A DNA stretch of 64,000 nucleotides from Tridacna crocea (taxonomy: Eukaryota; Mollusca; Bivalvia; Cardiida; Cardiidae): contig OX031059.1 in assembly GCA_943736015.1 (NCBI GenBank), positions 46,077,159 through 46,141,158 on the forward strand, written 5' to 3'. Of this stretch, positions 43,964-54,894 are shown one piece after another; within the stretch, counting starts at the first letter, position 1, and each line of letters starts with the position of its first letter. The notes under the pieces are model-generated. The model did no database searches and was not told the origin of the DNA. It saw nothing but the letters and a program-made list of their open reading frames with translations. The position numbers and the translations under genes are program-made.

Positions 43964-44689
43964 CTAGTCGTTGATTGTAGCTTCCACAGGTTTTGTGAAA
44001 GATAAACCTTTGCTTTTAAGGAGTGTTAAACTAGATAAAGAACTATGTAGGCCCACAGAACCATATATTTTCACAGGCAACAGTAAAATCTCCAACTCTC
44101 CAAAATATCGTTGAAAACGGTATTAAGCAACTGAAAATCAAATTCGTTTCTCTCAAAACATTGTAAAATATCTTTATGAACTGAGGATATCACAAGATAT
44201 CTCCAAAAAGTACAAAATACACTTCTTTTAGAAGGAAAACGTTTGAATGAAAAGGAACAACCATTATAACAATTTGGAAAACATTTGTGGGATGAAGGAA
44301 CCATGGCATGTCACGATAATTGCTCCTTTTCCGATTACTATTTTCAAAATTTCAGAACAGAACAGGTAGCTTCAGAAGAAATCACGACAATTAAGCTTTG
44401 GGACTATACAGCCATTCAGCTGTGTACAGCGTCTTTGTTATTTATAGTCATGTGCACCGCATTACACAATGACGTCATCGCTGCATGAGACAGAGAAACG
44501 AACATGTCTCTTATTTCTTACTATGAGCCCGATCAATACAAAAACCATTCTAATCAAATACAGTAGGGGCAGAATCAATTATACAGTGATTTCTGATCAG
44601 CAAACGATCTTTCACGGTGATATGGCCTGGTAGGATTGAATATATGGGGGTCTCACAGGACCAGTCCTAGCGTATAGAACTTCTTGCCT
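43964..44689. other. No recognised feature
   Basis: Weak A-like words (GAAAACATTTGTGGGATG near 44276; ATTGCTCCTTTTCCGATTAC near 44319) suggest a very old A relic, but not enough to call one. Confidence 0.35.
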
Positions 44690-44907
44690 AGTACTTTAGC
44701 TAACAGTTCCATGTTTGAACGCCTCATTGGTGGAATCATTGGTGTGGAAAAGGAGAAATGGTGGTGACTTGCATTTTCTGCATTTCCCACTATTATGTCT
44801 ATTCTGTCAAAGACATATTAATCATTAGAGCCACATTTGATTTGTCTTCTGCAAATGCTTTCAATTTGGAAAAGTCGAAACACTTGCCATTTGGTGAAAG
44901 GTCAATG
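44690..44907 (+). repeat. Degraded family A element
   Basis: TGTGGAAAAGGAGAAATGGTGG, TTGCATTTTCTGCATTTCCC, TCTGCAAATGCTTTCAATTTGG and CATTTGGTGAAAGGTCAA in A order. Confidence 0.65.
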
Positions 44908-44985
44908 ACTATTGTTAGGAAATTCTGACGGGGGCTAAACGATAGACGTCTTTATTATGCTACAAAGCACGGTCCAGACGCTGTG

Positions 44986-45183
44986 CACCCTTACCCTGTT
45001 AAATCGGTGAAATGAAACTTTCAGGCCTATATTTTGCCATTTCAAAGGCACTTCCGGGGGTAAAGATACCTTTTCATCGGACAGTGTAGATCCAAGATCA
45101 GACTGCACGTTCTGTGCAGTCTGATCTTGGATCTACACTGTCCGCAAAAGGTCCTCAACTCGCGCCTAGACGCCAAAGGGTTC
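44986..45183. mobile_element. Family B element with perfect 31-5-31 palindrome
   Basis: Left end CACCCTTACCCTGTTAAATC, ATGAAACTTTCAGGCCTAT and TTCAAAGGCACTTCC. The palindrome at 45078-45144 has perfect 31-nt arms (CGGACAGTGTAGATCCAAGA...) round GTTCT. The right end CTCGCGCCTAGACGCCAAAGG differs from other B copies. Confidence 0.85.
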
Positions 45184-45351
45184 ATGTGGGTGGTATAGAA
45201 ACAGAAACAAATGGTTGATGCACCGATTAGGGATTGGCTGGAGAAAGCATTTTGCATTGGTTGCGATATTAACGTAACTAAACGTTCAGAGAAATTTAAA
45301 GGACAATGTCATGATGTGGAATTAGTTTAAACTCGAAATTATAAAAAGGGA

Positions 45352-45530
45352 TTCTTCTTCTTCTTCTCCTTCTCCTCTTTTTGTTTTTCTTCTTCTTCTC
45401 CTTCTTCTCCTTTTTCTTCTTCTTTACCTTTTCTTTTTTCTTCTTTTTCCTTTTCTTTTTCTTCTTCTTCTTCTTCTTTTTTTTTTCTTCTTCTTCTTCT
45501 TTTTCTTCTTCTCCTTCTTCTTCTTCTCAT
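45352..45530 (+). repeat. TTC/TCTTTT-rich homopyrimidine tract
   Basis: About 180 bp almost free of purines on the plus strand: TTC repeats with TCC and TTTT interruptions. The minus strand reads GAA/GGA and yields a spurious Lys/Glu/Arg frame. Mirror-symmetric parts could form triplex (H-) DNA in principle. Confidence 0.95.
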
Positions 45531-46217
45531 TAAGACAAAACTCTTTCTCATTATTCAATTTTTGAAAGTAAATATATAATATGTGAAGCCGTGTGATATC
45601 ACCATATACTTATCATATTATAAGAAGGGACTCGGCCAATGTTTGACAAGTGAAGCCCCCAGTAGCTGCCAAATATAAACAATGCGAGAGTGAAAATGCA
45701 TTTGAATTTATTTCATTACCGTTTAAAGAAAAGAAATTACTTTGACTATAACAATCTATTATTGTATTGTTGTTCCAACTGTTAGCAGCTGACAGAAAAA
45801 TAAATTTTAAACCCAGGTTAAAAATGAACAAAGTAAAGAGCGACCTGACAACTTTTGAATTACTTGCAAAATTTGTTTTTTTTTAAATACTATCTCTTAG
45901 ACTGACTGTACAAGAACGAAGTTAATTGTCCTCATCACAATAATTCCAATGATTTTAAATGGAATTGTTTAAATTCAAATGCATTCTGGTCTCTGCACCG
46001 TTTAGCTTTGGTGGCTCTCGGGGGCTTTCAGACATTTAGATCTGTCATCTAAAACCTAGTTTCTTTTTCGATAGCTGCTGGTGTTGTTACGTGGCAGTGC
46101 CATGAGGGGAGGGTCAAAGCCTGAGACTAGTTTAGCCCAAGAAAATTCTTGAATAAGTGAACTGTGGACATAATACAAATTCAACAATGTAAAAAAATAC
46201 ACAAGAAACCAGTCGTA
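45531..46217. other. No recognised feature
   Basis: No repeat match or gene-like frame. Confidence 0.45.
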
Positions 46218-46444
46218 TTAGTCCTTCACCACACAATCTCGAGTGTTTATGACCCTGAGAAAGAGACCTTTGGAAAACATTGTGGGAAAAGGAGAAAATG
46301 CTGGTGACCAGCATTTTCTCCTTTTCCCACAATGTTTTCTACCCTGTTAGTGACAAATCCCACCATATGGGTCATATCTAAACTGTCGTCTGTTGCTTTG
46401 AATTCGAACAAATCTTATACGTTGTCGTATGATAAAAGGATTAA
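46218..46444 (+). mobile_element. Family A element, near full length (227 bp)
   Basis: TTAGTCCTTCACCACACAAT to CGTATGATAAAAGGATTAA. Palindrome intact, with G at the centre (CTGGTGACCAG). Confidence 0.85.
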
Positions 46445-47243
46445 ATAAAGTGTCGTCAGAACTGATTTAGAAAGTCACCATGGCCCTTCGATACCTCCGT
46501 ATAAGCCTATTCAGTAATGCCACATTGATCCTGGACCAGAATTATTCTTCTATTTAAATGAAGTTCACTGCCATAAATTGCCATGGCTGTCTGTATGCAT
46601 AATGAATGTTGCTGCAAGCGAAATAGGTTCTTGTTCAACAACATAGATCGTTTGTTGTGAAACTGTAATCAAACATTCGATCACCCTGCGACATGCAATC
46701 ATAGAGAAATTGACCTACTCGGTCAATTACCCGTTCCGGCGGGTATCATCTGCGACAGACAACATTTTTCATCTTGAATTCGATCACTTTTGAATACATT
46801 GACCTGCAATATCTCCGTTTGCTGCAAAGTTTTTACAGGTATTGATTAAACAGTTTAATCACTTTGTTGCAAAAGAAGGCTCAAGATAATAGACCTGTAA
46901 TACTTCTAGTGCAGCATGGCATAAACTTTCTTGATAGTTGATAAATACGGATTTATACAGATATAATTCTTTTGTACATTTTTAACCGACCAGAAATCCC
47001 TTTGGTGTCTGTCCTCAAATTATTTGTTGATACTTTCGCAAGTTTCCAGAGAAGGGAGGTAATTATTGTCTCCCTTTGTAATGAGAATTAAGAGGTTTTA
47101 GATTTATAAGTGATAATTCTAGGAAAGACAAACAGGAAAAAGTGACTAGGTGAAAGTAACTTAGTACAATAATACTCCTTCTTAGTCATAGCAAATTTTT
47201 GCAGGATAATATTATAGTGGAAATAGCTGTTTTCTATTGCGAG
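46445..47243. other. No recognised feature
   Basis: Contains one short inverted word pair (TTGACC/GGTCAA near 46711-46726). No family match. Confidence 0.4.
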
Positions 47244-47465
47244 TTTACTGCCCTATCTTTACCAAAAGACAAAATTCTAGACTGTTCCAAATTGAAAGCA
47301 CTTGCTGACGATTCGAAAATTGAAATTTGTTTCCAGCTGAGTAGAAAACATTGTGAGAAGAGGAGAAAATGCTGGTTACCAGCATTTTCTCCTTTTCCCA
47401 CCATGTTTTCAAAAGGCTTCTTTTTCAGGGTGGTGAAAACCAGGGACTGTTTAGGAAAGAGTTAA
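47244..47465 (-). mobile_element. Family A element
   Basis: Left end worn (TTTACTGCCCTATCTTTACC), right GTTTAGGAAAGAGTTAA. Arms differ (GTGAGAAGAGGAG against CCTTTTCCCACCATG). Confidence 0.82.
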
Positions 47466-47524
47466 TGCATATTAGTGATTCCGCGCAGTTTCTACATGTG
47501 CATGACATTCGTTGACAAAACACT

Positions 47525-47785
47525 GAAGCCACGCCCTTGCAAAAGCGGGGTGGGAGATTAATGTATCCCCGTGATACGTCATGTCAAGCAAGTCACCATT
47601 TTATTATGTATCCATAAAATCAGGCTTGGCTAAAACTGACTGAGTCATGGGATAGAACCATTGTCCTTGGCCATGAAGAAAATCCACTATATGCAAAAAG
47701 TTTGGATTCAGATCAGCCTGTGTAGATGTACGCAGACCAGGATCGGTACTTTTTGCAAATGCATCCAACCCCCTCATTTATTCAT
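47525..47785 (+). repeat. Family F element, worn
   Basis: CCCTTGCAAAAGCGGGGTGGG, CCCCGTGATACGTCATGTC, AGTCATGGGATAGAACCATTG, TTCAGATCAGCCTGTG, AGACCAGGATCGGTACTTTT and GCATCCAACCCCCTC follow F order. Confidence 0.68.
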
Positions 47786-47872
47786 ATTGATTGTCTGCAC
47801 TTCATAAAGGATGTTTTCAAATGCGTCGACATTTTCCATTGTCCGAAATTAACTATTAACCACCCACTAAAT

Positions 47873-48000
47873 TTAACCCTTATCCTGCTAAAAAGTGCAA
47901 TGAAACTTTAAAACCGACAGTAAAAACCCCAATTTTGCTGTTTCAAAGGATATTTAGGGCAAATTATAAGTGTCATCTAATATTGGCAGAGACTATCAGA
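47873..48000 (+). repeat. Family B left end only
   Basis: TTAACCCTTATCCTGCTAAAA, AATGAAACTTTAAAACCGAC, GCTGTTTCAAAGGATATTT: a clear B left region. The palindrome is replaced by weakly similar sequence. Confidence 0.65.
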
Positions 48001-48183
48001 TTCTATCTCTGTTAGCCGAACTGCTGATCTAGGAATTAACCTATGTCTGTTCAACATATGTATGAAGCGACCAATTCTTTAAATCAAACCATGTTGATTT
48101 ACCATGTTGATTTTTTTTTTCAGTTTTTGTTTTATACATACATAACCAAACGAGCATTACTATGACCATCATGCCATAACTGG

Positions 48184-48446
48184 ACTGCAACACGCGAAAA
48201 GGAACATTCGGACATTTGCGTAAAAAGTGTCGTTTCGGATTACCCTGCACAATGAGCGCTGGCTACTCCGAATCGACTTTTTCCGTTTTTATGGTATTTT
48301 CTGTTATGCATTTATTCTACTATAACACAAAATGTAATATAGTCGTAAAGTGCCATCTCGAATCAGCCTGCGCCGATTGCGCAGGCTGATCCGAGACGAC
48401 AATTTACGCAAATGTCCGAATGCCCATTTTCGCGCGTTCCAAGCTA
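48184..48446. mobile_element. Family E double-palindrome element
   Basis: TGCAACACGCGAAAAGGAAC to TTCGCGCGTTCC. The right palindrome is good (GAATCAGCCTGCGC-CGATT-GCGCAGGCTGATCC); the left is badly worn. Confidence 0.82.
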
Positions 48447-49948
48447 TATAGATGTCTGCACAAGTTTGCAACCCCATATCTAAGTAAACTTTATAACTTT
48501 GATTTCTATAACAGCTCACTTTTGTGCATACAGGGACACGTCACTCTTGCAACACACATGTATACGCTAGTTCCATTCGGCTAACTTCGGATGATCTGTT
48601 GATCAAGTCCTTCGGCGTTATCACGTGGCTTGATATGCAGCTACACAGTACTCTTCTCCGGCTTACTTAGAAAGCAAACACAATACCTAATTTTCTGTGA
48701 GAGTCTTTCTAACATATTTCCCATGACAACCAGTTTGTACATTTATTTTCCAACTCGGTCTATCAGCTACCTTTGTATTTTTCAGCGACGGGTTACTTAT
48801 TACCGTGGCTGTTGTTGCCCATTCCTAAACGATTTACAGGGCGCCGCAGAGTAAGTGGTCGTATTTTAGATTGGAACGAGGTTAGATTCACTGAATCGGC
48901 CGAGTTTTGGAGATTGACATTAGCTCATGCGATCATTTCACACGTATACTCAATAATTACAATCTGACAAAAACGGACTTGAGATGTATGGATGCACCGG
49001 TCATCTTAGAGGATGATATCGTACAGCGAAACAAAGTTACTATTATTTAACTAGTCTTTGGTAATGCAAAAACGAAAACAAATCTTTTGGCATGTAGCAG
49101 AAAGCACCTTATCTGAACATCTGGAAAAAAAAAAACATCAAGTAAAATTTGTATCGCGTTTTCTCAAAAATTTTATTTGTAAATTTCAAACGAGTTATTT
49201 TTTTTTTCCTTCAGTCGTGTGTGTAAAGCTCTAGAGATTAATGCCTTATATGGAATCCATTGACGTCATAGGCTGAAAATTGTTCCATTCCAAAAAACGA
49301 AATTAGTCACGCTATCGCATAATTCGATTGCCGACTTCTAAAATGAGGTTTACTTACAGACAACGCGGATGATTTTATGGATCTGAAACTAAGTTTTGTT
49401 GCTGCAAGGTAAAAAAAAAAGGAGGTTTTTACAAAAACATATTTTTTATTCGCCCAAAAAAAAAAGTTTTCGACAAGCTGGCAGATAATAAGAAAATACA
49501 CATGCCTAAGAATAGAATGGCTTGCCTCCTTGCCTCTAGAATAAAATTTCTTACTCAGTCTAGCTTCATTTGCTATATAAGCTAAGACATTTACTCCGTA
49601 CTAATATCATGAAATTTTTTCAAATTAGAATTTATTTATTTCTATTCAAATCCTCAACTACAAGACCGGCATTCTGACTGAAAGAGGCGTTCTGGGAGAG
49701 TTAATCAGATGGTGTTTCGTCAACGTTGTTAAAAAAAAACTTACAGGCCAAACCACGAAATTAACTATATCTAATTGAATGAGGCGTTCTGTCAAGTGAT
49801 TGTCTTGGATTGAGAAGTATATGATATGTGTAACGTGCTCAGGGAATACTGGCCTATACTGTTCAGAACTTGGAGTCTTTGGGATCTTCTAAACAGTGTC
49901 AAAGTTTAGACAATCTTTGACAGCAGGAACTTTACTAGGCAGTAACTT
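48447..49948. other. No recognised feature
   Basis: 1.5 kb without a recognised element; AT-rich runs near 49120-49450. Small frames (48630-48967) overlap in two phases and show no motif. Confidence 0.42.
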
Positions 49949-50143
49949 GGTCCAGTATTCACCAAACATTCTTAAGAACGTACATAGTTTTGTTCTTCAA
50001 GATTTCAACAATGTGAAAGTAACAGAACTTCTGATTGGCTAAACCATTTGGTTTAGCCAATCAGAAGTTGTGTTATTTTCACATTGTTGAAATCTTGAAA
50101 AATTAGACTAAGAACTTTCTTGAGAATAGATGGTGAATACAAT
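49949..50143. mobile_element. Family D foldback element
   Basis: GTCCAGTATTCACCAAACATTC to GATGGTGAATAC. Central arms (ACAGAACTTCTGATTGGCTA) turn at CCATTTGG. Confidence 0.82.
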
Positions 50144-50767
50144 ACAAGTATTTAGAATTATTCTAGATTTAAAGAGTAATATAGCTTCTAATAATCGAAC
50201 TTATGTTACTTTCAATTTGAAAAAAAAAAAGCTTGAGAATGATGCTATGAATGCACGTAAGAATTATGGTTTGGACAGAGCCCTATATGAAGTAAAAATA
50301 TGAAAAGCAACATAAAGCGGTTGTTTGTCTGGGTGGTGTGAATGTAGTTGTTCGTGGTACTTTCAGCAATATCGGGGCAACATCTCCCTTTAAGAGGCTG
50401 TATATAGCCAGTTTCCCCTCCTCAATCTATAATTGGTAAAAAAAGAGAGAAAGGTCCTGGCTACACATTATAATTTCCTACATAATCTGTGATTTGCAGG
50501 TCGATAAATGCACTTTCATTAAAGAATTAATCGGGAAGGACAATTATCACTACATTTAAGTGTGGTCACGCTAAGGTAATGAAATGTTCCTCTACGCATG
50601 CGTGAAACCTGAACCGTTTCATTTATAGTGTCCAGGGTTGCTACAAATGGTGATTGTTATAAACGTTGATGTCTGATTCTAGAGCAGGGATTTATCACAC
50701 AGCAACCTTTTTTCTAGCTGAACTGAAATGCTCTGTAATGTAACCTTTGTGTAGTTTCTACATATTG
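50144..50767. other. No recognised feature
   Basis: No repeat match. Confidence 0.42.
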
Positions 50768-50993
50768 AGTTATTCCTCCGCTAAGCAATCACATGTTTTT
50801 AACGGCTGTAGGAAGAAAACCATTAAAAACAATGTTGGGAAACAAAGAAAATGCTGGTAACCAGCATTTTCTTCGTTTCCCGATATTGTTTTATATCCTC
50901 TCAAGGTCAAGATTCATTAGTTTATCTATTTTTCATTTGTCACCTGTAAATGCTTTTTTTAAAGATTAGTCAAACTTTTGTTGTCTGGAACAC
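50768..50993 (+). mobile_element. Family A element, variant palindrome
   Basis: Ends worn. The palindrome reads GTTGGGAAACAAAGAAAATG / CATTTTCTTCGTTTCCCG: several changes from the family pattern are matched in both arms (AAACAAAG with CTTCGTTT, one mismatch). Confidence 0.75.
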
Positions 50994-51330
50994 TCAAAAT
51001 GGTAGAAGAAAAGCTTGACTGATTAATTGAATACCAAAGGCACTTGGCAAATATCAGCCTGCTCAAACTTGAAATTGAATTTTGGTCTCTCCCCCTTGCA
51101 CCTGGCATTAAAAGATCGCGATATGCTGGCTGTGGATATAATTGTGACATTTTTTAAACCCTGTACCCCTTGATCACTGATTTGAAACGAGCGAATTTGA
51201 AACTATGCATATTTTTGTAAAATATGGACAATGAAATTGTGATTTACAATGAGCATCGACTTAAAGGTATAAATACATCTGAATGTAATTAGAAGAGAAA
51301 AAAATATGATCCAGTGAGCCTCATTATGGA

Positions 51331-51747
51331 GTGCTTTGTAATGTTCTCATTATTGTGACAATCGTGGAATGTTGTCGAACGATTCAGATTTATCCACCCA
51401 ACCATTTGAAATCATCAAGCCGATTGCTAGCGCTCTTTGAGACCGAGGGCTTCTATGGGAAGATTTCCATACGTAATTACTCATTTCCTAGCAGAAAGAA
51501 GCGTACCGCGACGCTAAATTACGTTAAGATGGATTGGCATGTCATTAAAAGTGAAAAGACAGGAAACGACCAGATCTGTATTGGACATTCAGGAATTTTT
51601 TCGGACGGGAAATGTGGAATAAATAATGACGTAGGAAAAGGGGCACTCGAAGTCTGCCTTACTTCCGATTCTTGCAGAGACCCTATATTGTCCCCGTTCT
51701 TGTTTCATTGTCTTCTAAACTATACTGTTGTTTTCGCCGGTAAATAA
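51331..51747 (+). CDS. 138-codon open frame, unrecognised (weak candidate)
   Basis: The longest open frame not overlapping any recognised repeat. It starts MLCNVLIIVTIVECC, which could pass for a short hydrophobic signal segment, and holds about ten cysteines with no spacing I recognise. It ends FAGK-stop at GGTAAATAAAG, which includes AATAAA. No splice context, homology or codon bias supports expression. Chance is the likeliest explanation. Confidence 0.12.
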   Translation: MLCNVLIIVTIVECCRTIQIYPPNHLKSSSRLLALFETEGFYGKISIRNYSFPSRKKRTATLNYVKMDWHVIKSEKTGNDQICIGHSGIFSDGKCGINNDVGKGALEVCLTSDSCRDPILSPFLFHCLLNYTVVFAGK

Positions 51748-51984
51748 AGCAACTTCTGCAAAATCAATGACTTGCAAAATCATTGCAAGCCTACCAATGC
51801 CTACGTGTACTAGCGCAAGAGAAGTGGGCCAGTAAAGGCAGACAAGCCTCGCGCATAATAATAAATTGGAAAAGAGATGGGCAGATTAGAATCTTGCAGG
51901 CGACTGTGGTCTTCTAAAAGCATTTTGACAATGAAAACAAATTCCATGGAATCTCTTCTTTTGTCTACCATTTAACATGTATTA

Positions 51985-52350
51985 ACCCTCGCCGCTACTA
52001 AGCACGACTCGGGCGCTTTTGCGGACAGGTAAGGTCAATGTTTGGCTGCACACTACGTGCAGACAGGGCTCGTATTCACCAACCATTCTTGAGAATATTC
52101 TTAGTCTTATTCTCCAAGGTTTTCCAAATTTGTAAGTAACACAACTTCTGATTGGCTAAACCATTCGGTTTAGCCAATCAGAAGTTGTGTTACTTACAAA
52201 TGTAGAAAATTCTGGAGAATAAGACCAAGAACGTTCTTAAGAATGGTTGGTGAATACAGGCCCAGATCGTTGATCTACTTGTGCGATACCGTGTTTTCTT
52301 TCCGGTGAAATCAACTTTATAATCGCAATATTTGCGTTTTTAATATGGAC
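51985..52350. mobile_element. Family B element split by a D element
   Basis: TTAACCCTCGCCGCTACTAAG and GGGCGCTTTTGCGGACAGG lead to CTGCACACTACGTGCAGA at the palindrome turn, where D is inserted. After it, AGATCGTTGATCTAC, TGCGATACCG and GAAATCAACTTTATAATCGC continue B. Confidence 0.6.
52066..52263. mobile_element. Family D element inserted in a B palindrome (198 bp)
   Basis: GGGCTCGTATTCACCAACCA to GGTTGGTGAATACAGGCCC. The arms are among the best preserved for D: TTTGTAAGTAACACAACTTC..., 34 nt perfect round ATTC at the centre. Target duplication uncertain (AGA is on both sides but offset). Confidence 0.88.
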
Positions 52351-52432
52351 TGGAATTACTTTTGTTTCTTCCATTTAGCATCCGTTTATGGTTTAAACCT
52401 TCATGTTATCCTTGCCAACACCATAGGCGAAA

Positions 52433-52515
52433 ACGGATTTTTTTCTGACGGCAAGGACCAAGATTAAAATACACAGAATGTGCAGTATGATCTTGAATCT
52501 ATACCATACGTTTGT
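52433..52515. repeat. Family B palindrome relic
   Basis: AAGGACCAAGATTAAAATAC and TGTGCAGTATGATCTTGAATC. Confidence 0.5.
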
Positions 52516-52813
52516 TTAATCATGCCCTCGAAATATGTTTTTTTTTCCGGCGTTTTAGTTGATTTTATCTCATCTATCGACAGAGGTCGCTCTGAAAGAG
52601 CTAATTATTTATTTCTTACAGGGATGGTTTTAGATTCATCTTCGATACATCTATGTACCTTTTTTATGAGTTGAAATATATACTACTCAAAATTTGCTAG
52701 GGATCACCCTAAAAAGATTCACTCTAAATATATCTGTGGCATGTATCGTGTATGACTTTAAAATAAGTTACACTGCCACACTGAGCATTAAAATGACCGG
52801 TGGAAATAGATCT

Positions 52814-52985
52814 TTCAAGCCTTCACCACACAATGCCGACTGTTAAAGGCACTGAGAAAGTAGCCTTTGGAAAACATTGTTGGAAAAGGAGAAAATGCTG
52901 GATACAGACAGCATGGTGCACATTGCATTTAGTTTTTGGTCAGTAAATGCTTTCAACTTGGACAAATCTAGAGTTTTACTGAGTT
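52814..52985 (+). repeat. Family A element, right arm lost
   Basis: CCTTCACCACACAATGCCG, GGAAAACATTGTTGGAAAAGG and GAGAAAATGCTGG, then a jump to ATACAGACAGCATGGTG. The far side keeps GTCAGTAAATGCTTTCAAC and ATCTAGAGTTTTACTG. Confidence 0.7.
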
Positions 52986-53347
52986 TATGCAAAACTGTTG
53001 TAACTTTTAAAACCATACAGGAATATGTAAGTGATCCCTATCAAAGTTTGAGTAGTATAGTAAACTACACATTGGAAAGGGCAGAAGTATTTCCTGATAC
53101 TTCTAAAAAATAAATTTTGATGGATCCATCGCCGAATTTAAAAGAAAGGAGTTATGTTTCTACGTCACGTATTTTACATATCCTGGTTCCGGGGCCTAGC
53201 GTTGATCTACGGTAATTAAGGAAGCTTCTATCGGGATTCCATTAAACTCGGCAATAACTACCATTTCAAATGCAATCAATAGAAAGGCGGAAACATACAC
53301 GCACGGAAATAACGATATATAGAGAGCATAATGACGGAAACAGCGTC

Positions 53348-53538
53348 TTAACTCTTCACCAAACGACAAAATTTGAAAGCATTTGCAGACGACAAAATAA
53401 ACCTGTCTCAAAATTTGAAATTTGTTTCCAGCAGAATAGAAAACATGGTTACCACCATTTTCTCCTTTTCCCTCTATGTTTTCAAAAAGCTTCTACCTCA
53501 GGGCCGTAAAAACCAGGGATCACTTGATAAAGAGTTAA
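53348..53538 (-). repeat. Family A element lacking the left arm (191 bp)
   Basis: TTAACTCTTCACCAAACGAC to GATAAAGAGTTAA. GAAAACAT joins directly to GGTTACCACCATTTTC, removing the left arm up to the turn. A second small deletion removes the GTCCAAAT region. Confidence 0.85.
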
Positions 53539-53668
53539 GTAAGAATAACTTCTGTATAACGATAGCGCATACGGTAGTAGCTCGACTGTTGCCCATGCAA
53601 TTATTGGCTGAATCGGACATCGCGCCGGAAAAAGGGGTAGCAGTACTGATTGCTCACACAATTTATCA

Positions 53669-53770
53669 GGTATTTATTCACCAACCATTCGTAAGGACTT
53701 GCTCAGTTTTATTCGCCAGAATTTTCTGAATTTGGAAGTAACACAAATCCTGGTTGGCTAAACCATTTAT
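53669..53770 (+). repeat. Half family D element ending at its turn
   Basis: GGTATTTATTCACCAACCATT through AACACAAATCCTGGTTGGC to TAAACCATT, the palindrome centre, where D sequence ends. Confidence 0.78.
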
Positions 53771-53835
53771 TCGGACTGCATAGGCTGGCTTTGGTCTATA
53801 CTTTTCGCAGACGCATTAAGCCCGTTTTACACAGG
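53771..53835 (+). repeat. Family F right-end fragment joined to half D
   Basis: GGACTGCATAGGCTGGC, GGTCTATACTTTTCGCAGAC and GCATTAAGCCCGTTTTACAC are the right part of F, starting near its own palindrome turn. Confidence 0.65.
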
Positions 53836-54101
53836 ATGCTGCTTCTTCATATATGTACGGGCTGTCACTGTTGGCTTTCTTATATTCATACGCGTGATTT
53901 TGCTTCAAAATCTATAACGCTACATTTTCAGATGGCGCGGTTTTTATGTCTAAGAAATGGCATTGTGACTACTTTTGTTGAAATCTTCTAATTACCAGTC
54001 CACATTTAGCTTGCTTTTTCACCACGAACGCCTTATTTCACCTGCAAAAGTACAAGTAAAACTTGCACAAAGCAGAAACATTTCAGGTACGGAAAATCCA
54101 A

Positions 54102-54315
54102 TTAACTTTTCACCATTTTAGACGACTCCAAATTGAAAGCAGTTGCAGACGACAAATTAAGGTGGCTTAAAGGACGACATATGTCCTTGTTAGGGTTAAA
54201 ACATTGTTGGAAAAGGAGAAAATGCTGGTTACCAGCATTTTCTCATTTTCCAACAATGTTTTCAATAGGCTTTCTCAGGGTCGGTAAAAGTCGAGATTGC
54301 ATGGTAAATGGTTAA
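54102..54315 (-). mobile_element. Family A element (214 bp)
   Basis: TTAA at both ends. Arms carry GTTGGAAAAGGAG / CTCATTTTCCAAC with the TTGG/CCAA change on both sides. A small deletion right of the palindrome (AATAGGCTTTCTCAGGG) accounts for the shorter length. Confidence 0.85.
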
Positions 54316-54489
54316 CGATATGGCATGGCGGATGGGTACAATTTACTGGTAACAACCGGACTTAATACATTCCTTTTCTTGTGTAGCTGAAGGTGTTGTC
54401 GTTTGACCTACTTTTGGTATACTGGTAGATTCAAATGAATAATTAGAAATTTGCGATTGGTCAATTTTGTCAGCGTGTTCCAAGGAGAC

Positions 54490-54894
54490 ATGAATTTACA
54501 CCGTGTACCTTTTTCTAAGAATTACTTGTTATTGCCAATTTTCTCAAAATCTTTTTACTATTAAGAAATCTAAACTTGTCCTGTGGGTCCAAATACACTA
54601 AGGCGATTTTATTTTGACTTCATTCTTTTCTTGCGCAAGAGTACAAATTGTCTAGCAGCACTAAATCAGCCTCGATAATTATAGTAACAATATTCCCAAA
54701 TTTACACTGTGTACCTTTTTTAAAAAGCAATTTTTTGTTGCCAATGTTTCAGAAGCTTTCGACTGTTAAGAAATCTAAACTTGTCCTGTGGACCCAAATA
54801 CATGACAACGATTTTATCTTGAATTGCGCAAGGATACAAATTACTGAGCATCACTAAATCAGCCTTGGTAATTATAGTAACAATAGAACTAAAC
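54490..54894 (+). repeat. Tandem duplication of a ~205-bp unit
   Basis: Units at about 54490-54697 and 54698-54894 align end to end. Shared blocks are AATTTACAC.GTGTACCTTT, TTAAGAAATCTAAACTTGTC, CTGTGG.(T/C)CCAAATACA, TTGCGCAAG, and CACTAAATCAGCCT followed by AATTATAGTAACAATA. By eye roughly 75-80% identical. No coding frame is conserved in both units. Confidence 0.85.

Noticed and set aside
45339-45551. Lys/Glu/Arg-rich 70-residue minus-strand frame
   Set aside because: It is the translation of the TTC/GAA simple repeat.
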